Shown here in pieces: positions 37,753 through 48,871 of a stretch of 64,000 nucleotides of DNA (position 1 is its first letter; the number at the start of each line of letters is the position of its first letter). This DNA is from Stratiolaelaps scimitus. Lineage: Eukaryota > Arthropoda > Arachnida > Mesostigmata > Laelapidae. The notes beneath the pieces were generated by a model. The model was not told where the DNA came from and searched no databases. It saw nothing but the letters and a program-made list of their open reading frames with translations. Made by a program: the position numbers and the translations under genes. Location of the stretch: contig JABWDB010000004.1 of NCBI GenBank assembly GCA_019614645.1, positions 21,080,001 through 21,144,000 on the forward strand, in the 5' to 3' direction.

Positions 37753-39818
37753 TCAACAAAATACAGCCTTGTTTTTCTTTGATAGTAGTAGGTCCGAAGA
37801 CGAGCCGACTACAGCACGAAGCACTGACTCTGGCACTCGATGTGCAATGCGCCACGATGATAATACTACTTGTTCAATTAGTTAGGTACCATAGGCATTT
37901 GTGAGTCTAATAGAACGTAAAAATTCTACTGAATTCTACTGCTAACTTTTCGTTAGAACGAAACCTCTGTGCCTCTCTGAAGATTACTTTAGTACATTGG
38001 GTATTCCTCGCGAGGTAAGGCGTCAATTCACTGTGGTTATTGCCATTAATGATTATCATTCATGCTCCGTTAATTGTGTGTCGTATTCATAGAATACTCA
38101 TAGAGCGACGTCATGCCATTTACATGTGTGCGCAGTAGCCATCTTGGCGGCAGAACTGTTACCGCGCTCTAAGATTGGCTCCGAAATAAACGACACTCGT
38201 ACGGATAGACGACCGCGAAGTACAACCGCCGCTTATTGCGTAAGAAAAACGTAAACCCAGACGTCGTCGGTCGTATCAAGACTAATTTGTCGACTCGATT
38301 AGCTTTCTAATTGTCAGTTCTTGCCGTCTACCAAGGTGGACTAGTGACGCCAAACAGCAAACTAAGATCCATGGCCGCTCATGCGTGGACGCGGTGTACC
38401 CACGCCCCGTAATGAGTCCACTCGAGACCTTGACTAAGATCAGAAGCAGAGCAGCCGAAATATGAATGATGGACAGGAAACCCGCGATCTTGGAGTCGGA
38501 CAGGTATGGTCATCATAGATGGCAATTCGTCCTTCAGTTTTGACAACGAAATGCATTGTCTCTAGGTTATATTGTGTCAATGGTCCAGTATCTCGGCACC
38601 ACTACGAAAAACGCCTAAACGGTCCCAATCGTGCTGGTTGAAAAATGCCTGTTGTTGCCTTTTATCGCGAGACTTGATGAGCAAAAGGTGAATTCGGATT
38701 CGCTGGTATACTCCTATGATTGATGGTGCATGGATGTCCTTCCTAAATTGACGGATATGTGATTGGCTTCCCGCAAATGCTGTGGTCTCGATATTTATAT
38801 TGGAGGAAGTAATCCACCTCCAGGCTACACTGCGCGATATCGTGCTATTGAAAAATAGGCCGAGGGACTTGAATTACAAGAGTCTGTCCACCCCGCGCCA
38901 TCTTTCCTTGCTGACCGAATGCAAGTAGATCTGATGGAGCAGGTTAAGCACACCACTGGATTGGTCGTGGCAAGGGATCGCCGCTGATCCAATATCGTAC
39001 GATGAACGTCTAAGAGACGAATGTTATCGCATCTATCCTTGGTGTCTCTCGGCACTCAGTTACAACATAGGTGGTGACGGTAGTGATGATACCGTTGCCA
39101 GGCCAGTGGCGGCGTAGCATCGAACTGCATAGACGAGTCGAACGCCTTTCACGGTATGACTAAAATAAAAACACGCTCGTACATGCAGGGCGTTCAGCCT
39201 TTTCCGAACCTGATGTGCTAGTTGATCGTCTGATCGAAAATTTCAGCATAACATCGGTTATCGGAACTCAACGATATTCGACTCATTGCTCTCGACAAAA
39301 GCGGATACAGTCTGCGCATGCGCGCACATCCAAACCCCAGCCCCCAGAGAAACGGAGCATCGAACCCCAGCATCGAAGGAACCAGCTGATCACCATCAGC
39401 TGACGCCTGAGTATAGCACATATATATATATATACAACAGCAGAGCAATGGGTAAAAGAAATTCGCACCGAATGATTCGTCATAATAAGTGTTACACGGA
39501 CTAATACGTGTGATATACCACTCTCGAGACGTCTCTGACAAGGGTATCGTTAGCGTCGAATCGTTATACAACAGACACATTTAAGTTCCCTCCGTCGCTG
39601 TTACTCAATAGGACTAGACATTATTACCCGTAGGACTCGACACTGGCGTATATGAATACCTGCGCACAGTGATGCACAGCAAAACGCACGCACCACTCGT
39701 ATGATGCACGAACTTGCGAAACAATGAAATTAGACAATAAAATACTGAATGAGCTCTTACTCTGACGGGCCAATACTAAGGCGAACAGCAGGGGTACGAT
39801 GCAAATGAAACGCTTCAT
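33132..39818 (-). CDS. Secreted ferritin, heavy-chain type
   Basis: Five minus-strand exons in phase: 39761-39818 (signal peptide), 34814-34953, 34238-34360, 33693-33821 and 33132-33272 (stop TAA), total 196 residues. The first exon encodes [19 protein letters not shown], a clear signal peptide, so the subunit enters the secretory pathway. The body is a four-helix ferritin: [29 protein letters not shown] and LNEQVE. All ferroxidase ligands of heavy chains are present, at Glu48, Tyr55, Glu83, His86, Glu128 and Gln163, so it should oxidise and store iron. In ticks and insects secreted ferritins carry iron in haemolymph or in ER/Golgi vesicles. The first intron is about 4.8 kb. I saw no CAGTGN iron-responsive stem-loop in roughly 200 bases upstream of the start, as is usual for secreted forms. 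The junction to the remote signal exon rests on phase, donor (CAGA|GTAAGA) and biology. Confidence 0.9.
36946..36984. repeat. TA microsatellite in ferritin intron 1
   Basis: Long, nearly pure TA tract with one ACATAT interruption. Confidence 0.9.
37710..37752. repeat. Compound (TC)n(AT)n microsatellite
   Basis: About twelve TC units run straight into about nine AT units, inside ferritin intron 1. Confidence 0.95.
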
Positions 39819-42800
39819 CTTCGCTGGTCTGTTGAACACGAGACTCCGGAGTTCAGTGACGGTTCCCGACGATTGAATGCCAAGAGTGGCCGGGAATTGG
39901 TACCGCGGCTCCTATCATCCCACTCGACCACCTCCCTCCCAGAGGCCACGAAGATCTCGAAAGGGAAACTGAGAGAGGGTCAATGAAGAGAACCACTCTG
40001 AGAAAGAGTCACTAATACACGGCCACTGCTGCTGCTCCCCCTGCTGCTCCCGCTGTTACCGTAGCTTCCTGACACGAGGAGATGGAAGGAGCCGGAGGTT
40101 GGAATATGGATCACAGCGGAACACAACGATACCACGACAGCTACCCCAGCGATCGCCTACGGGAGATACGTTCGCACGTTTCAACGTATAGCAAATATGA
40201 GGGCACTACCGTAGATACGCGTCAATAGTGCGAGTATGAACAGCGTTGTCAATAGGCATACGGGGTAAAGTATGTCCGTTTTGTCAACCGCTATTGAGAT
40301 TGAGCAGCCGGCGAACGGCTGGCCATCGGAGAAGGGCGGGTGTTGGTCGGCTCTCACGCGGAAGGAAGGCGCCAACGGTATTCGTCAGTGGGAAGAATTC
40401 ACATGAGCGGACGACGGCCGCACGGCTCGATATGACAAGATGAGGTATACGTAGGTATTAATCGCCATCCGTTGCGATTATTATTATTATTATTATTATT
40501 ACGTAGGTTAGATAGAGCAACGGGCCACCGATTTGCCGTCTAATGTCTATGGAGCGTTTAGTGGGAGCATCCGACGAGGGGCCAATTCCATAGGAGGAAC
40601 GGATTACGACTAGCTCATCAGGGAGAGGAATTCCCATTTCGAATTTCGACGCTCGAGCTGCACAATGTGCGTTTCTAGTTATAGACAATTAAACATCGAA
40701 GGTATCAAATTATTTGTTATGAACTGTCTACTGTGTGTGTGTGTGTTCGCTTCGTGAGTTGTTGGTCTATCTCACACTGTCTCTATTTATCTTTGCGGGA
40801 AAAAAACAGAGATGTGTGCAGTTAACCACGAACACAAACTCACTCGCCTTGATATATGAGAATAGTTAGGGGACGCTGAGACCGATTTGTAGATTTGAGG
40901 TAGAGGTCCCGAGGGAACAGAAGTTGCCCTTCAATATGAGTGACTGCCATGAGCTTTAAACTCTTGTGAGAATTAGAACGTGGTAGTTGCTCTGTAGGGA
41001 TTCGGAACCCAGGTTGAGAAATGCATATGTCGACTATTTGCAGAATTCTATGAGTTTCAACATAGTTACGCAAACTCGCTATCGAAACACCATTAACATA
41101 TTTAACAAGTTTTGCAAGCCTATTAAGGTCGTGCTGCTCTTTGACCGCATGCATACCAAAACACCCTGTAGTGTACGGAAAGCACAGCCAGTGGACAGCA
41201 GTCATAGATCCCGTTATCCGTACGCACAACAACGTGGTCTTTGTATTGTATTGCATATTCCATTATGCGGTCGAATCGAGCATGCACATGCGTTCGCGCT
41301 GAGGTCAGCGTGGAAACGACTTAACGAGTCGGTCTACCCAAGCGAAGTCGGCGTAGTATTTATTATATTACTTTGTTGACCTATCTTTTAATCTAAAATA
41401 TTCACACTCTCTGGCGACCCTGACCTGAACCTCTGGAGTCACAACATCAATTCAGAAGTCAAAACCCATCCGTAGGTACTAAATGCTGTAAATGACAGAG
41501 CGATTAGCTGGATACATTACACTAAATTGCACACGGTTATCTCAGTGGCCCGAGAAACCACTTTCGTGTTGCGAGTCCATAGGGAAGCATTACTGTATTA
41601 CGGGCAATGTTTCATCGGAGCGACTGTTCTTTTTCACATGACCTATGTGCTGAAGTGCACTTATCTATCATGCTATCATGCATCAGGTTAGTTCATTAGA
41701 GTCTTGGGTTAAAAACGAACGAAAAATGCATGTTTCGCATAGATCTGCAAATATATATATTTTTTGGTCTATTGGTTGCAACCGGCTCCAAATACAAGCG
41801 TAACTTCCGACTTGTATCGAAAAAAGAACAACGATGCTATGAAAATACATATTCAGTTTTTTATTTATCCACCAAATAGCATCATAGGATGCGCACAAAC
41901 CAGTCCCGTATACAGCGGATCAGTCGTTCTCAGTTTAATAAGAATAAGAATAATAAAGTGTATAGATAATAACAATAACGACCAGCGAGCGTGTATTCGC
42001 AAAAAATCTCACCAGAATAGTTTGTGACCGTTGTCCCAATCGGTGTACGCTACGCTCTACGCTCCCTGTGTGTTTAAACACGTAAGATCGAAGCGTGCTG
42101 ACAAAAAAACAGCGTCGCGTCGATGGCAGGTACCACGTCAGTGTCTACCTACAATTCTCCTGTACCTCTGTTGTCAACAAGACACGAGTTCCGAGTTTGC
42201 ACCGGCTCGTTAATCACTCCAAGTTAATATTGTGCTAATGAGTATTCTGACACTCTGCGTGTGACACAACTCAAGTCGATTGTAGTACGGAAGAGGGTGA
42301 TAATGTCGAAGTGTGTTGTTGTTGGAATCTAGGCATTGTAGATTAGACTGCGCAAATCCGCTGGAAAATACAAGGGACGAGGTGGGCGCCAACGTCAAAT
42401 AAAAGTAATTAACAACCTGCATCTCGGATCGTATAAATCGGTTAGGATAAACTGCTTGCCTCTTAGGCTACAATAAGGCAAATTGAATTTTTTTCAACTA
42501 CACATACTAGACATCATGGCTCGACACTCAATATGGATATATATATTTATATATATATATATATTCTACATATTTTGCTTAGCAAAGATACCAATCCGTT
42601 GTATGCGCCTGCTGTAATTGTTATTATTCTCCTTGTCTACGATCTGGATTGTGACCGCTGGACCACACCGTTTCCGCGGCGGCATCGGCGTGACTCATTA
42701 TGCTTAAGCGATATAATTTCTTTATGTTCCAGTACTCTGCTTCATTCCTCATTCGGTGCAAGCCGTTGGCTCCGATGCTTCTGTGACGCCTAGTTCGACG

Positions 42801-42831
42801 CGGACTGGACACGTCCAGGCGGCGGCGGCAT
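39819..42831. other. Region upstream of ferritin and downstream of cystatin
   Basis: Should contain the ferritin promoter and 5' UTR just above 39818, but I could not fix a start site. Open frames at 40840-41256 (-) and 40987-41379 (+) overlap on opposite strands and show no family signature. Contains an ATT run (40477-40501) and TA tracts at about 41750 and 42536-42565. Confidence 0.45.
40477..40501. repeat. ATT trinucleotide repeat
   Basis: About eight ATT units. Confidence 0.9.
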
Positions 42832-45800
42832 CTACTTGCATTGCCAGTGAGTCACTGCGTTCTGTGGCTTCATCCACACCTGGACATGAACCTTCGCCGT
42901 GCACTGACGGCTAGAGGATGATGCCTTAACCTTGCAACGCTGCCGATCGAATTCGCTCTTCAGGGAACAGCCGGAAGAGCCAACTAACAGCTTCAGTGTA
43001 TAGAGCTTTCCGGCAACGAGCTGCAAAACAAGCAACAAAAGAATAGGGGGTGGTATTATTAGAAGCATTTTCCGTGACGTTTCATGGGTGCGGATATCAA
43101 TCATTATGTGGATAAAGCCAACGAAGCGTTTAGATGAGCTCATGTATGTTATAGGAGTCAAATGTTTGCATTGTCTTCGAGATATCTATGTATGCGAAAC
43201 TGAACTTGTCTTGCCAAGCCTACATATATATATATATATATATTACTTAGGAATTTTTAGAACGATATCCCTTCTTAAAGAAACTATATTACCCCTAGCT
43301 GGCCTTAGCTCCTGCCAATAGACCACCAAATATCACTTGTCGATTAAAGCAGTGTACAGTTGTGACTTAAACGGCGGCTCGAAAGACCTGATATTTGGAC
43401 AGATACCCTTAGGATAGTTCCTATTTCCAGGTTGCGGTCACTCAATAGGCAAAAGAGGCAAAGCACTCAGCGGCCTTAAAAAGTGTGTACCCCAGCAGAT
43501 CTTGCACTATCTACGAACAAAGTTGCTTGATGGATCTGTGCCTGTCTTTTTGCACCGACGAGTCGAACCACTCGAGATGCCTTGAGTAATTTCATGTCAG
43601 GGCAGGTCGTGCCCAAGGAACATCTAATCTATAGCGACTCATGGTGACTCATGGGGGTCTCTGAGATCGATCAGAGAGAAGCCAGTGAGTTGATATTTAA
43701 AATAATCTGATATTTTCTCGTGGATTTCATTAGGGACAGTTTGTTCAAATCGGTTCCGTCGTTTCCAATATATGACAAAATATTGCAAATATCACCCGGT
43801 CAACAATCACCAATACAGGTTCATGGCACCTTGCGCAGTGCTCGTCAATAGGATATTAGCCTTGATATACATTCATTCATGTATGCCACGAGGCGCACAC
43901 TACGTGATCTAAAAGCTACATACACACGAGAGAATGGGATTTTTCTAAATCTCGTTGAACATTAAAAGACAATCCGTGTCGCACGTTTAGTTCTATGCAT
44001 TCGAATTCTGACTTGAAGCCCAAAACACGTCATCTACGTCATCATGTTCTACGTGAAATTTACACAGGGATTCACTTAAACGTCTTTGCCAAATCTGTAA
44101 ACGAATTGAGTGTTGTTGTGTCACTTGTCCGTTGAAAGACTAACCAATATGCGATTCCTGCATGTTTATGTACAATAGAATTGGTGTTAAATTTGACTAA
44201 TGCTTAACAAACTCTCGACGCCTATGAACATCTATTGTCCACATTGTTACATATGTATTAGAGCTGCTTTCTTTTGCGAGTCCGATAGCTTTGAGCGTAC
44301 GCAATCGATGTATCGGCAACATTGACATAACTCGTATCCTCTTCCAAATCAAAGTAATGACCAAGACGAGATGTTGGTGGTGCTAGCGGCTAATTGGGCT
44401 TCTTACGCAGCGACTCGCCTTGGCCTACGTGTCACCTGGCACGGCGCATCTTGATTTCTAGTCCGATATGAACTATGATAAGAAGATCGTAATACGCCCC
44501 TATTTGGCCTTACCTGTCCGAGTGGTGGACATCCACTTCATACGGTCATATCACCGCGTTTTCCCACTTAGTAACAATATATCAGTAGAGAGAGAGAGAG
44601 AGGGGTGGGAGGGACGGGCATCCAATGTCTGTGCCAAGCCGAACTTTCACCATCATAAAGAAGACGGCGAAGAAGTCGCAATGGCGCAACGCAACGAGAT
44701 AAGAACGTTACCATGAAATTTCGCTTATGCCAACGATCGAAAATGCCATACCTGATATGCGTATGGTTTCTAGCTTTTGTTCCATCACTGATATTCATTT
44801 CGCCGCCCATTGTCACGACTCGAACGGCTGGCTGGCTATACGTGCTATTGTAACAAAAGCTGTTTTGGGAGTTCGCTTTGGACCTTCGAGCGGCACGACG
44901 GACATAGGAGTTAACCGAGCAAGGTGCTAGCGGTATGCAATATATAATGGATAGATGTGGTGAGACACTGCGTGTTCGAGGTGACCTATTTGATCTCACT
45001 GCACGAGCATAATCTGAGGCGTCCTTTAGTTCGACTCGAACATATACACGAACACAGATGAAATTCAAATGCAATCTACAACAGCTAATACTATAGTCTA
45101 AAAGGCTAATTCTAAATATAACAAATTCTGAAATCATCTCGCTAATGTTGAGCTTCATCGTCAATACAACATATGGCATTCGATAAAATGCATATATACA
45201 TATATATATATAACCTTTGCGTTGAAGTTTTCTGTGCCTCTTTCTTATATCGATAAAATGCTCATTGCCATATTACCATATGCGGCTAATTTTATAATGG
45301 ACGCTGTATAATAATAATAATAATGATATCAAGACATATTGGGGGAGATTCGCTCTAAGAATCCAATCTCTAAAGAACATGTTGCCGCGTTCCTTACACA
45401 TACGTTACCCAGAAGAACCCAATGTGCAAAACAAATATGGCTCACCAAGGACAATACGGCTAAGAGAAATAGAATATATACCATTGTGGAAAACTAATAA
45501 CTTGTAAAATTCAAACTTTAAAAATTGTGATGCAGCAAAAAAAACATAGTGTTGACAACATAACTCACATAAAATCATTCAAATCTAAGTACCTAGTATG
45601 TTCTGCTCGGCCGAGATTCATCTATTGCATACAATTTTTGTATATATAAGATCGACGACTACGTTTTTCTTGTCGACATATAATAATAACAATCAGTATC
45701 GAGAATTGTCTGATGGGATAAGGACTCGGATCCGGCCACAAACTGATGAAAGTAGTCTGTCACATTGGCCAAGTTGTTGCAAAACGAATGCATAGAGTTC

Positions 45801-46028
45801 GTGTCGAATATTATCTACCTGCTGTTCAGCAGAGACGATCCGTTCCAGGGAATCAAAATAGCCATCCTCCAGGGTGTCGCCAGGATGGTTCTCGACGGCG
45901 AAGTGGGCCACCTCATTGATGATCGCATTCTCCACGGCAACGTCCTCCGGCGCACCATGAAGTTTGGCGCCTTCAGCCACTGCCCCGAAAGCCACCAAAG
46001 CGACGAGCAACCACCAAAGATACGCCAT
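42832..46028 (-). CDS. Secreted type-2 cystatin (cysteine protease inhibitor)
   Basis: Two minus-strand exons, 45819-46028 and 42832-43020 (stop TAG), joined at phase 0, encode 132 residues. The first exon begins with a hydrophobic signal peptide (MAYLWWLLVALVAFGAVAEG) and the N-terminal cystatin helix (VENAIINEVAHFAVENH). The junction falls exactly in the QxVxG inhibitory loop (QLVAG; the Q ends exon 1). The second exon gives the beta strands and four cysteines placed for two disulphides (GCSL...RQRC, RQC...HWQC). Type-2 cystatins block papain-like cathepsins; in mites and ticks they act in gut digestion or saliva. The second binding hairpin reads KPQN where most cystatins have Pro-Trp, which may weaken or redirect inhibition. 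Start: the first ATG in frame, in good context (TCGCAATGG). The intron is 2.8 kb. Confidence 0.88.
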
Positions 46029-46361
46029 TGCGACACTGGATGTCACACGGAGCGACGACGATGTAAACAGCAGTAGCAACAGCAGCAACAACGTAAACGA
46101 ATAAAATCGGCACTCGTCAATCCCCGATGGCAAACTTTGAACCGCAGAGAGACAGGATGTATCGCACGGAGAGCTGAGGGAAAACTAGTGTCATGTTTAT
46201 CACGACATATGTATAATAATAATAATAATGACAATGATGATTTCGGCTGGCGCTCAGCGATGCGTATGTGGGTGTGTGTGTTTGTGTGTGGGTCGGTGAG
46301 TCGCCCGATTGGTGAGCGAGCGTCTCAGAAGCCAATATGGAGACGCAACCGAAGCGCGGTC

Positions 46362-46582
46362 AGATCTGCCAGATTACTATGAGGACCTGTCGGGGCCACC
46401 TTTGCTTATTCTCTTCCTTACTCGTACCTGGCAAGAACCTTCAGATAAGGAAAGATGATAAAGAATCATGAGGATGATAAAGAATCATCCTCATAGTAAT
46501 ACCTAAAAGGTTAAGAGTAGAGGCCTGCCACATAGGGGAACAGCTGAGGGTCAGCTAGAAAAACATTTTAGATCTGCCAGAT
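46362..46582. mobile_element. Probable short retroposon with target-site duplication
   Basis: The 13-mer AGATCTGCCAGAT occurs at 46362-46374 and 46570-46582, flanking a 195-bp insert whose right end is A/T-rich (GAAAAACATTTT). The insert contains an inverted pair ATTACTATGAGGA / TCCTCATAGTAAT (46374-46386, 46488-46500) and a block at 46520-46564 that recurs at 52729. A long duplication plus an A-rich end suggests LINE-mediated insertion; the inverted pair alone would suggest a MITE. Confidence 0.55.
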
Positions 46583-48871
46583 AGGTGTTGAATGGGAACC
46601 GTGGCAGGGGCGTTTTAGTTGTCTACAGCAGTTTCGACCTCAGCACAGTTTTACGTTAGTTCGAGTAACTTATCACCGTGAAAGGTTGAATGTTTATCAC
46701 ATGGTGATAGAATGTCTAATATTACCAGCTGAAAATGACGTTGAACGAAGTGAATTTGTTTCTACGGGGTGAGATGAGACACAGGAATCTGTGGGCAAAG
46801 TGTAAAATATATATATATATATAAATGGCACTCACTTATCACAATTTGTCATTGTATGTATAATACATGTGTATATGCGATTCATCGCATTACGTGAGCT
46901 GACTAGATTTTTCAAGCATGTATTAATTCTATTGAGTTCAGCAGGTAGCGTTGACTCTATTTATGTAGCTGTGGCTGACCTCACCTCTAAAGCACCCGTC
47001 GTTGGACGTACCAACTTAATACTTTTAGAATGGTCCAATTCTTATAGCATTATCTTGTACACCACGATTAGTCTGTTGGGCTGTTAGGCCAGGTTGATTT
47101 GTACAGCATTTAAATGTATCCCAGTACACGAACTGGTGAGTGGACGTCTGGAGCTATGAAACAAGTTCTCAATAAACTAGCGAGATACAAACTAAAATTG
47201 TTTCAGTAAGGTTCACAACAGAGTTACGAGGAGGGGTTTTGAATGTACAAAGTTCATTTTATTTATTTTCGTTGGCACCTAGCCTTCATGTCTTCTCCCA
47301 TCAGACACTTCTCGGCGCTAATCCCTAATCCGACGCATTACTACGAACGACGTCAGCTCGAAACATTCACACCTCGGCAGCATGCTTCAATGTACAAATG
47401 GCCTCACTCACTTCATAGAGGAATCGACGAGGATCGAACAAGCATTGAATTTAGTTTGGAACCGTTTATACGTCACATAGTGATGATAGCCCGCTATGCT
47501 ATTGGCTAGCTATCCTTCTGTCTGTGGAATAATTTGACGTATATCGTTGTGTTTATATCCGACATAGAATAAACTAAGGTATATCGAACCAATTGCTACT
47601 ACTACTATCCAGCCCAAAAAGGGATATTTCAGATTATTTTAAAGGCGAATCACTGATGTCTCCTCGAATGAGTTGCCTCAAAACTTTCAAATTTTCCCGC
47701 CGTTCGGTTGTCTAGCTCCGAATATATATAAACAAACCTGGTCGCACACACCCATACAGAGCAGTGAATAAAGCCGCGTCTGAAGATCTAGTGTCGTTAT
47801 TTTTGTTCTTAGGAACCCAGAAGTAATTGTGTTTTTGCGTTTAGACTGGTGACATATATTTCGTGGCCGCAAACAAATCGAGGTGAGTTCGGCCGTTGAT
47901 TGTAATCGAGCTTATCTACATATATCTATCTCGATGCTCCGTTAGTAATACAGGTGTTCATGTTGTGCTGCAATTTCGAGATGTTCGATAAGTTGAGGTG
48001 GGCCGCATGATCATCTTGAACAGCGAACTCAAGTGATTCACCGTATTGGTGCCAAGCGTTGAAAGCGGTCAACTATCAGAAATACGTTGAAGAAATTTGT
48101 TATTGAGTTTGTTCGTACCGCTTGTGTTGGAGCAGTGCAGCTGAGTTCAGCCGAGGGGAAAGTCGAACGTCTTTCTGACAAACACAACACTTCTTCTATC
48201 CCGGCGTTTCTAGGAGTTGACTTATTCCATATTGAGAATCACTAAGTGTTTGATCAGAGTTGCTTTTGGAGAATGTATTTCACCGGTTTTTTTAACACCC
48301 TATAGGTTTCTTTTGACCACAAGTGGACATACAGCCCGTTAGTCAAATTGAGCAGTTTGATTTAATTAAATTGAATATCTGTGAAGAAAAATCTTTATTT
48401 CTTGAAGTTAGCTGTGCTTCGTTAAATTAGATAACGTATTTCCTCGATTAGATTATTATATATATATATATATATATATATAGGTTTTGCATTACCTCTC
48501 ATTAAATACTCGTCTTATAAATAAGTTAATTTCACACAAGTAAATCAAGTTCGTAAAACCTACCACATTCGTCCGGTGTTCACTTCCATGAATACACTAT
48601 TTCCATAGGCGGCTCTGTATAGTATAATACGGCATCGCACGAAAACGCCACTGCGTCCGCAAATAAAAGCCCCTGTGTACGACCAGTTCGGCTGGTTGCC
48701 GTGAATATTGATAAAATGCATAATTCATATACATGTCTTTCTGAATACATATCTGTATTTGGAAAGATCCATATCTGTCCGTCTGGGCTGTCAATATAGT
48801 CTCATCTGCCTCATTTTGGTTACATGGGCGCCGGCAAAGCGTGTAACAGTTAACATTTGATTTAATTTCAG
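46583..48871. other. Intergenic region upstream of VPS72
   Basis: The divergent cystatin and VPS72 promoters should lie on either side of the retroposon. A strong donor (AATCGAG|GTGAGT) ends a possible exon at 47882, and the VPS72 ATG lies directly after an acceptor at 48871, so 47882 to 48872 is a plausible 5' UTR intron of VPS72. TA tracts at about 46807-46822 and 48456-48482. Confidence 0.4.

Noticed and set aside
40840..41379. Overlapping open frames of 138 and 130 codons on opposite strands
   Set aside because: Neither shows a family motif, splice context or biased codon use; mutual overlap suggests a chance stop-poor stretch.
44568..45179. 203-codon minus-strand open frame
   Set aside because: It lies wholly inside the cystatin intron on the same strand, ends in repeat-derived Ser/Leu residues and shows no domain.
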